Positions 13,683 through 27,423 of a DNA stretch of 64,000 nt are shown piece after piece; the stretch's first letter is position 1, and each line of letters opens with the position of its first letter. The stretch comes from Strigamia acuminata. Taxonomy: Eukaryota; Arthropoda; Chilopoda; Geophilomorpha; Linotaeniidae. The stretch spans positions 20,639,060 through 20,703,059 of the forward strand of contig OX442314.1 in NCBI GenBank assembly GCA_949358305.1. Direction: 5' to 3'. The notes beneath the pieces were generated by a model. That model was given only the letters and a program-made list of their open reading frames with translations, made no database searches and was not told the DNA's origin. Made by a program: the position numbers and the translations under genes.

Positions 13683-16600
13683 GATTAATATGAAAAGCAA
13701 TTTCTCAATTTCCCAAAACACCAAAATAGACAGCTGCCACAGATAAAGGAGGGGAAAATGTGCATGCTAGGGTAAAATCCGACTTGATATATATTCTAGA
13801 AGAGAAAGAGGGGAAAAAACGAAATTAAAATGTCAAATGTCTCTAGCCTAAGTCTTAAATTAACCTGTCAATTTCTGCTGTTGTTCGTCAACCATTTTTC
13901 TGCTTCTAAAATTGAAAAATAAGAGAAAAGGAGAAAAATAATATATAAATAAATAGCACGAAGGAAAAAATAAAAAAAAATAAAGCCTCTACTTCTCCAC
14001 TTAATCTTTTCTTACACTCCCGCAGTCAAACTGAAAATTGACTCATTTTTCTCAAAAATATCCATTTGTACAAGAAGTTGCAACTCCCAATCGCTAAAAC
14101 TAAAAAAAAAAATATTTATATATTTTGACTCGTCACGTCAAAGCAACATTCTTCCAATAACAATAATCACAGCATCTTTATTCACCCACAAAGAGCCCTC
14201 TGCAAAGCTGTCAAGTGATATTTGATGGCAGCCAATATCCTCCTTGATACCAAAAGTTGCAGGAAAAAAAATGAAAGAACAGGGGTGGGTTGAAAAAAAA
14301 GGATAGAAGAGTAATGGAAGGAGAGTTTGATCTTAAAATACCAACATTACGTCATTGAAAATTGATTGCTTGTCTTCTAGCTTCAGATTAACGATCAAAG
14401 GTGAAATTGCAATCCGGCGAATCAATTCGTACGTTTCACATACAAGCAACATCCCCTTCACTCCAATCTTCATCGGTCATCCCACATCCAAACCCTAATA
14501 ACAACAAAAAATATCTACTACTGTAACTACTTAACAAAATATTTTCTTTAATCTTCTATTTCTTATTTCTTTTTACTTTCTTTTTTTCCTCATGTTTCCA
14601 CCTGCACCAGTTCCCAATGCACTTTTTTCATTTTTATAAAATAAATTCGATTTCCTGTTCCGTTTTTTAATTCCACCACATGAATAAAGTGGTAAATTTT
14701 AATAGAACGCTTAATATTTCTCAAACAAACATAATCAAAAAAGTTTAAACAAAAAAACCTTCAATCAAAAACTTTCCTATGTACTGAAAACAAAGTCTAA
14801 CAATCAATTTTTTTTTAGACTTTCTACTTATTTTTTGTCCAAACAAACTTGAAAAGAACCCTTCCCTACCTATATAGGAGTGCAAACAGTAGCTCCTTGC
14901 CGGGCAAACACACAAATGATTCATCAATCAAGTTTGGAGCACAACTAAGACACTCCCCAAAGTCGGCAAAGTCCACTTCATTCCATTAACTAAATATTTG
15001 AAGCGATCCGAAACCAGAAAGGGTCAGTGGCCAACTGCCCTAAACCAGGTTCGGTGTGATAAAAGTCAAGCTATTTGTCTTCGCATAACACCAGCCAAAA
15101 AGATGTAGTAGATTCCTCTACGATCGTGTCTTATATGTCACGTTCTTCTGTCATCGCTTTGACCTCCGGTCACTCGTGAATGGAGTCTGCACCACCAAGT
15201 TCCAAGTAATCAATCGTTATTTTATCACCTAACCATTCAAAGCGCCAACTTCCCGCCTCGAGATTTATACCGAGTCGAGAACCCAAAAGAACATGAATCA
15301 CTCAACCTCCGACGAAGAAAAACTCCAAAAATATTTAATAAAAAGTTGCTTAGAAAAAATGTTAAAATGGAAATTATAACATCATACCTGCTCGCTATTT
15401 ATTATTCGGAAAAGTTAACAAACTAGCCGAAATTAATTATTAAAAATTAATTTGCCATTTTGTCACATTAAGTTCTAGTTAGTTTTGTAATTTGTTAATC
15501 AGTTTTGTTTAAAATGTTTATCGGAGTCTAAATTATTTAGTATTTACTAACTAAACAACAAACTCCCTCCCATTGGCTAAATTCATCCACTGTCGGGCAA
15601 GCAAATAGAGTTTCTCTCCTTTGTGTTACACTATTAATAACAAAGAACTCTTCTTTAATCAAAAGCTGTTGCACGCCAAGAAAAAATAAAAAGTTATTCA
15701 ACTACCAGACGCTGATGACAAAAGTTCTATGCAACGCGTTAACTAAAGTCAGCATCCTGTATATTAACTTTTAATCAAGTTTAAAGGAATTCGTAATATT
15801 GCTTTGATGTGGCAAAACCACTGAAATTCATGCAGAATAAACGTTAGTACCAAACCGCTGTCAACGTGATGTGCTCGTTGAAGTTGTAACAACTTGACTA
15901 CATATACTTGTTTACGGTTTTCTTCTCTACCATATTTTTGACCACCCGTAGGAAATCGAACAAACTTTATTGCATCGGGAAAAACCCTTTAAACATAGAA
16001 CTAAGAAACGATATTTCTGGGCAGTCACCGCACGAAAATTTAGCAGCTGTAACCGATGTTGTTCAAAACATCAAACTTTCATTTCTGGCCTTTGACATTC
16101 AAAATGCATTGACATTACAACCACCATCTGCTCTCCATTAAATTTATCCACCTTTTGTTATTCCTCCAAAGGGACGAAAAAAAAGTTTTATATAAACCAA
16201 AAATCCATTTCACTTCAAATAGATGATTCCGAAAAAGAAAAAAAACATACTTTTTCACTCAAAAGGGCCGAACAAAATAAAGGCCTTTCAAAGAGGGAGA
16301 AAAGGATACATGCTTCACCACTCTCAAACTTCTACACACTCCATCACTTTTTCCTATTCCCAAATTTTTTACGACTTTTTATACCCAGGTCTTTAATAAT
16401 CATGCGCCCACTAAACCTCATATAAACCATCCGTTAAAAGAAAAACTAAATCATTGCTGCAACTGAGCACATCAACATTTCAACTTAGTTGTAAACAACA
16501 TTCCCATACTGACTAAACACTTAAATCTCCCTCATTCCCTCGAAAAAAAAGTCGAAAAAAAAGAAATCAATAAAACCTAGTAAAAACCAAACTTCATTTC

Positions 16601-17593
16601 CTGCAAAAATGTCTGGAATGGTAACACATCTGTTTATGACCCTCCTAAAAGCGGTGAAAAAAAATCTTCAACTTGTCATTGCTCATTTACAGTAAAAACT
16701 CTAACAAAAATCTACAAAAAGTATCAAGAAAAATAAAACCTAACCCTAAAAAAAGGGAATAAAAAAGCAGGGAGAAAAAATCTTTCTTCATCCACCATCT
16801 TGCACAATGTACCAATAAGTGCAAAAGGACATTGCTTCATTCCAGATGGCACCACAAGAGGATGAGCGGGTCTTCGATGACCTCCATGTCATATCTGCAG
16901 TACATGGAAGAGGAAGACACTTTTGAAAACGGTCTCCACCCTCCTCCTTTTCAATTTTGGAGTGCAATGAGAGAAACTTGCTTCCATCCCCAATCTAATA
17001 GCATCTCATTCCAACTTGTAATCGGATAGATTGGCTCGCAACATAAAACTTTTCTTTATGGTCCAACGCCTATGTGAGCCAATAACATCAAGTTTCGGCG
17101 AAGAGAGCGACGCAAAATATGAAAACCCCTTTTGCTACAACCAATATCATGCATTTCATTCCGACTCGCCCATGAACACAGACAAGGTGCTTTGCATACT
17201 TAAGGGTAAATGTTCCTAGACTTCTCGATGCGCCTCTAGTGAACTATCAATGACCTTCATATAACCTGCACTGGTTATGTGACAACCTTTTGATTTTATG
17301 TTACAACTCATCACCTCGCATTTAAATAATCGTCCTCACGTGACATGCACGTCTTATTTATTTACCAAACTCATTAGCATTTCTTTTCATTCATCTCACG
17401 AGACCAAATAAAATAAACCATATTGTCAATCACAAAGAAAACGTGTAATAATTGATTCAACATTACAAAAAATACATTTAAACCCATTAAAATCTGCATT
17501 TAAATTCCAAAGAATGCATTTTTAAAAAAAAAATTAATATTATTTCCTATAATAGTTATTATTAAAAAATAAAAAATAAAAATAAAAACTTAC

Positions 17594-17676
17594 CCCTGGC
17601 ATCGTATGCATATTGTGTAACTTATTCTGCGCCTCTAACGCGGCTTTCCGTGAGAAGAAAGTAACAAAACAGCAGC
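17594..17676 (-). CDS. CELF/Bruno-family RNA-binding protein, second visible exon (RRM1 RNP1 region, 83 bp)
   Basis: The exon supplies two bases of a split Gly codon and 27 full codons, residues 59-85: [20 protein letters not shown] followed by NMHTMPG. With K57-G58 from the previous exon it forms KGCCFVTF, the RNP1 octamer of RRM1, whose aromatic residues stack on RNA bases. AALEAQNxLHN is the following helix, near identical to CELF1/2. The acceptor is GATTGCAG at 17677-17684, preceded by a long T-rich tract and a CTAAT branch-like site; the donor is CCAGGG|GTAAGT at 17593/17594. The phases (1 in, 0 out) fit both neighbours exactly. At 83 bp the exon matches the length I remember for the equivalent vertebrate exon, which points to an old, conserved gene structure. 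It is too short to appear as a convincing open reading frame and is identified only by homology and splice sites. Confidence 0.95.
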
Positions 17677-20600
17677 CTGCAATCAACAAATAAGAAAAAA
17701 AAGGCATTAGATCACTACTAAAACTCCATTAAAAGTAAAACAAACAATTGAAACCAAAAGCACTCCCAGGTTATAAATTCTAAACAATTACTATATTTAT
17801 TCATCATCCGTTTATCCAAGTGGGCAATTTAAGCAGACATGCAAATAAATGGAAAACACCTCAAATTTACAACAACCTAGAGACACATACACGCTCTCGT
17901 TATTAATTCCGAGCAGTCAGTTAAGTCGAATACTTTGAACCGCAACCAACATTCCTATAAAACTGCCAGGCAAAGCCCTGACCGCAATGTGCGCATGCTC
18001 AGCATCCGTAATCAAAATCAGTAAAGGGCCGCTATAGGCTTCCTCTTAATTTAAACGTACACGTAATACTTCATCAATGGAATTCGGTTAACACTTTATA
18101 ATGAAAAATGTCACGTGACTCTCATTTAAAATAACGACTTTTAATTATTTCAACTCGACTTTAACACACTATCCAGCATCATTCCAAGATAAGCCTATTT
18201 AATATTAAATACATACGCTACAACTGAATCTTCTGTAATACGCAGTGAATTTATGCAGCAAACAATGTTACAATTTCTTTGAAGTCTAAGTTTTTGAAAG
18301 TCGAAAATTCACACTTCTTGTTATCTCATGCTTCAAGTGCTGACACTTTCATATAAGAAAAGCGTGGCCTCTTCCACTTGTGTTTACACTTTGAATCTTG
18401 TTAACAGTCAAGACAGACAGACCATAGGGTCAGGCATTTTCCGCTTACTCGAGCACGACCACGGAATTTTCTATTCGATTTTCTTCCTGCCCTTTCAACT
18501 TGCCTCCTAACTCCTACTTTTCCACCACCAAACTTGTATTGATCCATCATACAATATAACTTTTTCCCCCCTCTTTTTTTTCTATCCGCCAGCAAACTTG
18601 ATTCCTTCGTACCTTTTCTCCCACCAGTGGTCACATGAATATTCCCATTCGACTTGCCAAACAAAACTCCTTTCGAACATGAAGCTCCCACAAGATTTCA
18701 ACGTCGTGGGCAGAAAATTCGAACCTCGCGTGTCAAAACAAACTTCATATAAGCGAGCGAAAAATTGGAAAACTCGTCTTATCTTTAAACTCAACTTCAT
18801 CTCTTCAATAGTTACAAATTCACGCAGAAACCCTCTAGAGTGACAGAACCAGTCACTTGCACGTTTACCTATATAAATGGTAATGTTTTGTCTTGCGAGA
18901 ATTCGCCATTGCAAACAAATTGCATCAAAATAAGAGAAAACATCGCAACTCATTTATCTATCTTCTTCTAAGCGAGAGATCAAACAGCAGCGCAGTAATA
19001 GCTCCAAATCTCTCCACGCGCGCCAATTTTCTTTTTTAAATTCAACAAAATCTCGCAATGCTTTTGGAACACTCAACCAAAAGTTTTAACTCTTTTATCC
19101 TTTGATTGCGCACCATTCTCAACTTTATCATCCCCTCTAGAAATTGAACAACCCCCTATCCATTTAAGAGCAACCAAACTGACCAGTGACACCGACAAAT
19201 CTCCTTATAACACCTCAACACCTGGTCACGCCGAGCAAAGTTCGCACGTTTGGTGAATAACACCGAGCCATGATCTTCTACCTTCATTTTCCCCATTTTA
19301 ACGACTTTCAAAACTCCCATCAACATCATCCTCCAAATGTTTAAGCTTGTAATTTCGTCGTCCTCATAAACTCAAGAAGTAAACTAGTAAACTTGCGCCA
19401 CTGTACATGCCTACCAACTTTGTGATAAATGCCGCCCCCTGTTCTTCCAACGTGCAAACGATAGCGGCTTTCCCGCCTAGCAATAATGCCCAAACTGCAG
19501 CTTATTTTTCTGACTTGTTTAAAATGATTGCATTAGTTATAAATTTTAAGTTCCACGAGTATGAATCAAATAGAAGGTTAAAAACAAATATAAAAGTCAA
19601 AAAGTGCAAAAGACTTAGAAGAGAAAAAAAAATGCGGTGAAAATTGAACCATAAATTTGAGTTCATGTTGAGTTGACATTTAATGTTTCGCATATTTCAA
19701 AACTTTTATATTTAACAACTATAAATAATCGATTGATTAAAGCTCATTGTAGAAAAATACCACCGTGTGCATTTTATTATAATTTATTCCGAAAAGACTC
19801 TCATTTATCCCGCATGTCAGGTTAATTCACGTAGCAAACTCCTGGAACTTTTCCCGGACAATTCAAAATCCGTGACAAATTACGCACCTTTGGTAATCTC
19901 TACATGAGACCGCATGCATCTGCAACGGTAACAGACCCAATCATTAATCAAAAGGAGGTGAAACGAGTCAAAATATTGTTGTTCCCACCATATCGCCACA
20001 TTCGCCACGTTCCAAGAGAAAATGCAATGGATATAAATGGAGTAGATGACCATAGGATCCCCATAAGGACATCTGCTGCTACAAACCCACTCATAAATCT
20101 CCAACTTTGTTCGTATCAAATAACCAACATTAATGATGACGCGGCAACGACGACGGAACACAACAGCAATATGTTGCAATAACTTGCCAAATACAATTCA
20201 GCAACAATACGATATGTCCGAATTTATGCAATCACAGAAACAAAAAAAATATTCTTTTATCTCAAAATTTAATTTTGTAAAATCCCATTTGACAATCCGC
20301 CCCTTAAATTCCCCCCCCCCTTCATCTTTCCCTCATTGCACAACTAAGTCTTCAACTCTTGAAAATTTTACGCTAAATTTATTGCTGGACTTCAAATTAA
20401 ACTCCGCATCATTAACCCCAAACCTGCCCTGAATAAAAATAATGCATTAGACGCCAGTTAATTGTGAATCTTGTCAACCAACACGTCTAAACGCGACCTT
20501 TTTCCTTACATGGATAAAATATTTTAGAAAATATATATATTTTTTTCTAAGCAAATTTTTTTTTTTAGAAAATTGCTATTGAAATTAATGGCAAGTTTGA

Positions 20601-23600
20601 AGCCCCGATATTAAAAAAGACCATCATCATCATCCTAGGTGACACTATAACATCCATGTCTTCGAGATTGGGTTCATTCGCTTGACTGCGTTCGAGCCAA
20701 AGATGAGCAACGAACGCATCAGGTGGCGACTCCCGTCCGCCCACGCGCGTCCTATGAATATTTCATTTCCTCATATGACTCTGCTTCTTCGTCAACCAAC
20801 CACGCCGTGTCGACCCAGTGAATGACAAGTAAACGAACACACCAAATCCTATTCCTATAGACTCACAAAGTTAACAACTTTGTTCTATTGGAAAAATTCC
20901 CAGGTCACATTTGCCTGCGAAATGCAATACCAGGTACTCGTCAAACTTCCAATTTAAACGTCAAAAACAAAAACCCAACGGCTCGAAACAACATTTTTAG
21001 AACTTGTTTTCTACTTTTTTGTCTCACCAATATCATGTCAAACAGTGAGCAGTTAATAAAGCATTTTCATTCCGCCCTACTGAGCACTATTTTACATACA
21101 AAACCGATAACCTTAAATCACCAATCAAATTGCACCTCACTACGCCGACTCTTAAATTGAAAGGAGAGGAGGGGTCCATCATATCTAACCATTAATTGCC
21201 AATTTATTTCCACCAATGGAACAAATTAATCAACCAATGAGGAAACAGAGACCCGTGATGATGAGGAAGAGAAAAGAGGGGCGAAACAATCCGTGCACTA
21301 ATTCAATATTACAATTTATTTATTATTATTTATTTATTTCATATTTTACTTTAAAAAAAAACTAATTGGAACCGCCAATTGAATTTTCTCGTTAAATTCT
21401 GTCCGTATTCGACGTAAGAAACAGAAGTTGCAAACGGCAATATGCAACAATTGATGAAAAACATAAACTGCGATTGGTCGACACAAATTGACACGTCAAC
21501 GTCCGAAAAGTCGGCTTTAAAAATCTGATGGCATCCAAAAATTGGCACCAACTTTTACTATTGTCCCTAGGGCAAATAGCTGAGAAACTCTAGATCTCCT
21601 TGTCCAGTAACCCAAGTCTGAAGGGATTGGTGGACTACACGGGGCTTCTCCTCCTTGAAAGCTGATAGCCTGACTCACTCTGGCTCTTGTTATCACCAAG
21701 GCGCACGCACCCCACTTGCCAACAAACTAGTGGACAGATCACCCCTGCGGCCGAAGGCAAGTGTGAAAGGCAGATTACAGCACACACTTTGAAATGGAGA
21801 AAAAGACGAGTTTTACACCCGCCCCTTAAACGAGGCAAATTCGTTTTCCAATAGTTCACTGCCCTCCTACCGGCTAAACTCTTAACGGGAAAGACCTTCC
21901 AACATACTTTGCGGTTAGTAAATCAATTTCACATCAACCACTTCTGCATCGTTCCTATACTCATGACTTTTAAATTGAACCTGTTCTGATTAAATTCACA
22001 ATTGGAATCGCCCAACGTGTTCGTCTATTATTAACATATCCAACTTGGTCAAAATTATTAACTCGGCACGTTTCGAATACATTTCTTGGATGTGCACTGC
22101 ACATCTATTTTGTTTGTTGCATAAAGGTAATGAAATGTGTCACGAACTTCACAACAACAAATTTTAATAACGAAAAGAGAAAAAAAAAATTTTGTTTTCT
22201 TTTATAAAAAAAAAAATGAATTATAAATTCACGCAACACTACAATCTTAAAATTTTTTTTAGTACATATTGCACATTTTTTTGTAACGTCAAAAAATATT
22301 CAAAAAAAAGAAAAAATTATAAAAAAAGACATTTTTTATCTTTTGGAGAAGCTGAAATGAGTTGGTTGTTTTTCTCTCCTGTGATCAATGAAGTTGTCGA
22401 CGTGCTCCGAAATAAATATCCCCACATGAAGGAATTGGATTTAACGCCGCCAAATCTAGTCGATCTATCTTTGGACTCGTTTGTCGTCGTAACCCGAGAC
22501 GACACTCGTCTCCTGCAGAAACAAACTGAAACTCTCTATCTGAGATTTCTTTCCACCCTCAACAAAATAAACTACTTTATTTTTTAAATGTCGAAATAAA
22601 TGGTAAAAAAAAAGTTGATAAAGAAGAAACCGATCGAGCAAACTAACCCAATATCGTATTTCAGTCACCATTTCACCGAGAGAGAAAATACTAATGTTTA
22701 TCTCTCAATTGACTTACCGTAATTGTATTGATATATTTCCCCTAAACACAGCTTAAAACCATGTAAAGTTCGCTTCGTGGTAGTTGACGCAACATTCGCG
22801 TGAAAGAGTTGGCTTAATTCAAGTGACTAAGGGGAATTCTGGTTTAGCTATTGTACAATGACTGTGTAATTGGTCGTTTATGGCTTGTGGAATTACATGC
22901 AATCAACTTGTTATTGACTCGAAATTAAATGACTCGAATAGCAATAAACGTATCAAAATGGAAAATACATTTCGTGATATCGCTTTACACACATGATGGT
23001 TATTCAATAGATAGTCCTACTCGTGTGACAACTTGTCCATTTCGCATTGATTTATTCAACTATTCTCCACATAAAATAACATCAAATTATTCCATTTAGA
23101 CATAGTTTCCAGTCAAACGACACATTTCCCAACAACTATTAACCGCACCCGATATTACTGCACAAATTAAACGCTTCTAAACACAAATCAAGCCTTTTCT
23201 CTCTTTCACTCTTTATCATTCCCAACCCATCTACCTTCTTCCACCTCCTCACCAAGAAGTAAAACGAAAAAATATATATATTTACACATTCTGCAGGCGT
23301 TCATTTAAGGTCCTAAATTCAATTTCTTCTTTCAAGAGAAAAGGCCCCACGAGATTTCAATCCCCCTTTTTCAATGACCACCCATATTCCACAGGAGTGG
23401 AATTTTGTTTCCTCAAAGCTGATGTGTACCCATATCCATCTATCAATCCAACCCACACTGTTTTCATTGATCTCCTTTATCAAACAATCCATCAGCTATT
23501 GATCACTTGAAGAGAGCCCAGAAACTCCCATTCCAATAAGAAAACCAAGATCAAGGACAAAAGCCAGAAACTACTCATTGAAGTTGTACTCAAGACCAAA

Positions 23601-25625
23601 AGATTGCCCAACAAGATATATTGATCCAAGTATTTAGTACCACCTAACTGCATACAAATAATACTCATTTTATATACAGCACATATTGATGTTATTATCT
23701 TTTTTTTCCTCAAGTAGGTCTGCTAGAAAAACGGTGTGTGATTATAGGAAAAGAAAAAAAAACAAGTAGGGAAGGAATTGCCAATGACCAACTTTGTGCA
23801 GCCATATCTAGTGCAGCACGAGAGGGTTTTGGTAGAAAAGAGACAACAAGCATCAATAAAATGCAGAGGGGGTTGCACAAGACTATGGGTTTTTATCACT
23901 GCACAGCTAGTTTTTTGGAAGCAAGTAGAAGAGGTTTCTGGTGGCCATCAGTCCCCCTTCTTAACAACTTTGTCCCCTCACTCAATAGCAAGCATCGAAA
24001 AACAAAAAACAAAAAGAAAAAAAAGAAAAAATGTCAAAGTCTGGAGATATTGAGTGACAAAGAAGAGAGTTAAGTTGAAAGAACGAAAATAAGATAAACT
24101 TAAATCCCTAAAAGAAGACAACAGATAAGAATGTGCCACATCTATTTGATTTTAAGTGGGAATGGGAAATAAATAATAGCTACATACAGTACAGTAAGTT
24201 ATTTAGACTTGTTTATCTGCTTTAAAACTGTCTAAATCGATGTTTTAGATAGCTCTTCAAATAAAAAAGAAGATATAAAATAAAATAAATTTATCTAAAT
24301 TGTGCGCACGAGAAGTCCGATTGATAAATATTTGAAAAATAATTCCAAGCAATTGATTTTATTTGTTTTAGTTTGTCGATAGTGTAGTTTAAATGTCTAG
24401 GTTTTATTAAATTTATATTTGTAAATGTTAAAGTTAATTTCAAAAGTGGGGGAAATTTATTAGACACAGATTTGCATTGATATATCATCGACGAGTGGTT
24501 TAATCAAGGATAAGAAAAATGAATGGGTTGTAAAAGAAAGGCAGAAAATTACTTCGACGCAAAATTGAATCGAGAAAGGCGAAACAAGAGAAATAGAAAA
24601 ACCCGGTTGAAAGAGAAAGAAAGAAAGAAAGAAATGTTCAAATTGAAATTCATTTTCATTAAGCCAAAGTGTGTTAAAGAAAAGAAAAAAAGTAAAAGGA
24701 AGAGAAAAAAAGTAAAAAGTGAAGGAAAAAAAATTAGTCTTTGCATAGAATTGCATTAGGAAAACATGAAACAACTCGTCTAATCAAGACGAGAACGATT
24801 GGAAAGTTAAAGACAAAGGTGAATTTGCAAATGAATTTAATAAACACACAAAAAAATAAGAAAATGAGATGAGGTCTAATAAAATCCAACATCGTAAATT
24901 CATTAAATGTATCAGCCATACACATTTCTCAACAATTACCCATCAGCCGCCAAATATTCAAAAAAATTCTTCGTTTTATCATTTCACCCAGCTGTGTCGC
25001 TTTGACTGGAAAAGCAAGTTCAATTCACCGAAAACCTATCTAAAATAAAAATTCAATCCTAACCAAATGTAATTATAATTACATCGCAATTAATGTAGCA
25101 ATTTAAAGTTCACAACATCGAGATAAATCAGTATACCAACGCAAACTTGACGAAAATCAATGCGCATAAATAAATAAATCACCCATTCTCACGTATTTTA
25201 ATGCACTTTAAACACATTTTAATAACAAGCAAACCTAATGGGATTATGCACTTTGCCACATCTCACAAACAACTCACAAATCCCCAGTTAGAAAACACCC
25301 AATTCATTACGCAATCACATATTGCAAAACATATCCAATTCATTTCCAACACGCTCTTTATTCTGCGATCGTTCACTTTCCACGTTGCGTGCGTGGGCCA
25401 AAAGAGATGAAAAATGTTGCATCTTCCACGGGGCTCTTTTCCATAATGAACCGAATCTAAATCTGAATAACTCTCGCTCCCTTCCTGTACACGAGACATG
25501 TTGAGCATGGCGTGCTCGCATGCATAACTGACACAGCTCAAACCCATGAATATATGGCCCTGCTCTCAATGAAGACAAGGTGCTCATATTACATATCAAG
25601 AGCGAGTGAGACCGAGGGGTGGTGG

Positions 25626-25660
25626 GTTGCGTTGCGTTGCGTTGCGTTGCGTTGCGTTGC
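25626..25660. repeat. (GTTGC)7 pentanucleotide microsatellite
   Basis: Seven perfect copies of GTTGC in an otherwise AT-rich intron; each unit contributes a CpG only at the unit junction (GC followed by GTT gives CG). Confidence 0.97.
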
Positions 25661-27405
25661 GAGCAATTTGCTCTCTCACTCTCTCTTCTATTACTTTTTC
25701 CACGTGCCAGATATTATTGTATTATCCAGAGACATATCAGGTAAATCTCCAGTTGAAATAGAACAATTCATCATTTGTCAACTTCAATTTTCCTTTTTCT
25801 CTTCATTTTTCCACTCCCCATTCAGCAAAAATAGCGTTTAACTCGCGCTTTTTCAATTCATCGATCAATCAGTTCAGTTTGTCTGTTCGTATAAAACAAG
25901 TAGAAAAATGTAGAATAAAATTTACTTATTTGTGCGCAACTTTCACGACCCATCCCATCTTTAAGGCATTAAATTTTTACTATACCCGACCCGCTTAACC
26001 ATTAGCCACCATAAAAGTCCAAGAAAAGTTGCCAAGCGTATATTTAAAACATAAAGCTCTTCTAAATTCAATTTGCCTAAAGCTTTGCAGGGGTTAAGTA
26101 GACAAATTCTACACAGCAACAAGTCAATTAAACAACTTTGTCGTTAATATTTAAACAGTTTAAACACTTTCTAGACGTTTAAAAATGCTCAAATCCCATA
26201 AATGACATCTGATAGCGATTTACCCGGCCAATACCAATACGAAAAAAATTATATTTGTTGTAACAGATATTCCTTATCTTGCGCATATAAGATAACGGTT
26301 AAAGTTTGTTTACAGTTTGCACCAGCTTTTATATCTGAGCTTTATGTTAGATTTTTGAGCCACTAAACCCAATCTTTCTGCGAGTAAAATTCTTTATACC
26401 TGAGGAAAAAAAAAACGCATAACCATACATTTTATCACTCAACTGCCAAGATTCAAATTTTGATGACGTTACCAACTTTTAAAATCTACAATAACGGTCT
26501 TTTTCCAACATTAAAAGCACTTCTGAGTGCACTGCATTTGTTTGAAGATATGATTTCAGTTCCTGATCTATGCATTCCAAACTATTATTATCATTGCACA
26601 CAAAGCGACTGTACAAACATCATTTCATTTAACCTTTAATGCACTCTAAATTTTAGATTTTACTGAACCTAAAGCCAAACCAAATATCAACATTTATGTT
26701 TCCTCGTTTTAAGCTCAAAATGGATATTGAAAAATTAAAAAAAAAAAAAATTCTCGTCCTTCTGTCTTGGGAACAAACTTTTCGTCAATCCCCGGATTAG
26801 ATCTTACAAATGGCGTACAAGTTAAAACATTGCGCAGCAGAGGAAATTGTGACCGGTTGAATTTTGGTGTCATGGTGATAGAGGGGTAGGGGACAAGACA
26901 AGAAGAAAATAACCTAGGTACATAGTCATGCCAAGCACGTGCACACATAGGCGTGATAGAGATGTGGCAAAGTTAGTATGATCCAGCAATACATTTGTTG
27001 GTGAGAAGGCTTTGCTATGAGACTGGAATATTGGATGCCATTTCTTCCCTTTTTCCTTTTTTTGCCACATTTGCACCACTGCACACTCCTTTTCTTCCAC
27101 TTTATGGCACCTCGTGCATTAGAGGTGAGCACTGAGATGGCTTCTCGATTGTCTTCCATCCCACAGCTTTATTTATTTTTAAAGCTATAAGCGCAGTCTA
27201 ACATCACAATCACCAATAATATCAAAACTGCTATGTGTGTAACCTTTTCCCCATCATCAATGATCTGGTTTAACACTACCCCCACCTCGCACATGAAAAA
27301 TGAAAGCGATCACGTGGAATGAAATAAAAATACTTTCCTTTTTATTGAAATTGAAACTCTAAGGTATTTATTTTCACATATATTTGTTTCCAATATTAAA
27401 GCAAT

Positions 27406-27423
27406 AACAACAACAACAACAAC
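27406..27423. repeat. (AAC)6 microsatellite
   Basis: Six perfect AAC units; GTT repeat on the transcript strand. Confidence 0.95.

Larger units (their letters stand above)
6495..17593 (-). other. CELF intron of about 11.1 kb
   Basis: The intron is bounded by GTAAGT at 17593 and TTGCAG at 6495 on the minus strand. Contents that can be named are two clusters of a 10-bp GATTCGG-type repeat (10183-10222 and 10341-10370), a 19-bp tandem duplication (10252-10289) and a 23-base poly-A run (13660-13682). The rest is AT-rich unique-looking sequence. The longest frame (10314-10682, minus, 122 codons) reads through the GATTCGG repeats and is not credible as a gene. Confidence 0.85.

Noticed and set aside
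18582-18953. 123-codon minus-strand frame.
   Set aside because: It overlaps other open frames on both strands and has no family features; probably chance.
22192-22587. 131-codon plus-strand frame, the longest in the window, with a protein-like second half (about residues 53-115).
   Set aside because: No similarity I recognise, no clear splice sites or start context, a lysine- and phenylalanine-rich first half typical of AT-rich DNA, and a length that chance allows when 64 kb is read in six frames. A protein search of the second half would settle it.
24460-24774. 104-codon minus-strand frame rich in Phe and Leu that resembles a membrane protein.
   Set aside because: It is the complement of A-rich GAAA/AAAG repeats; the hydrophobicity is a composition artefact.
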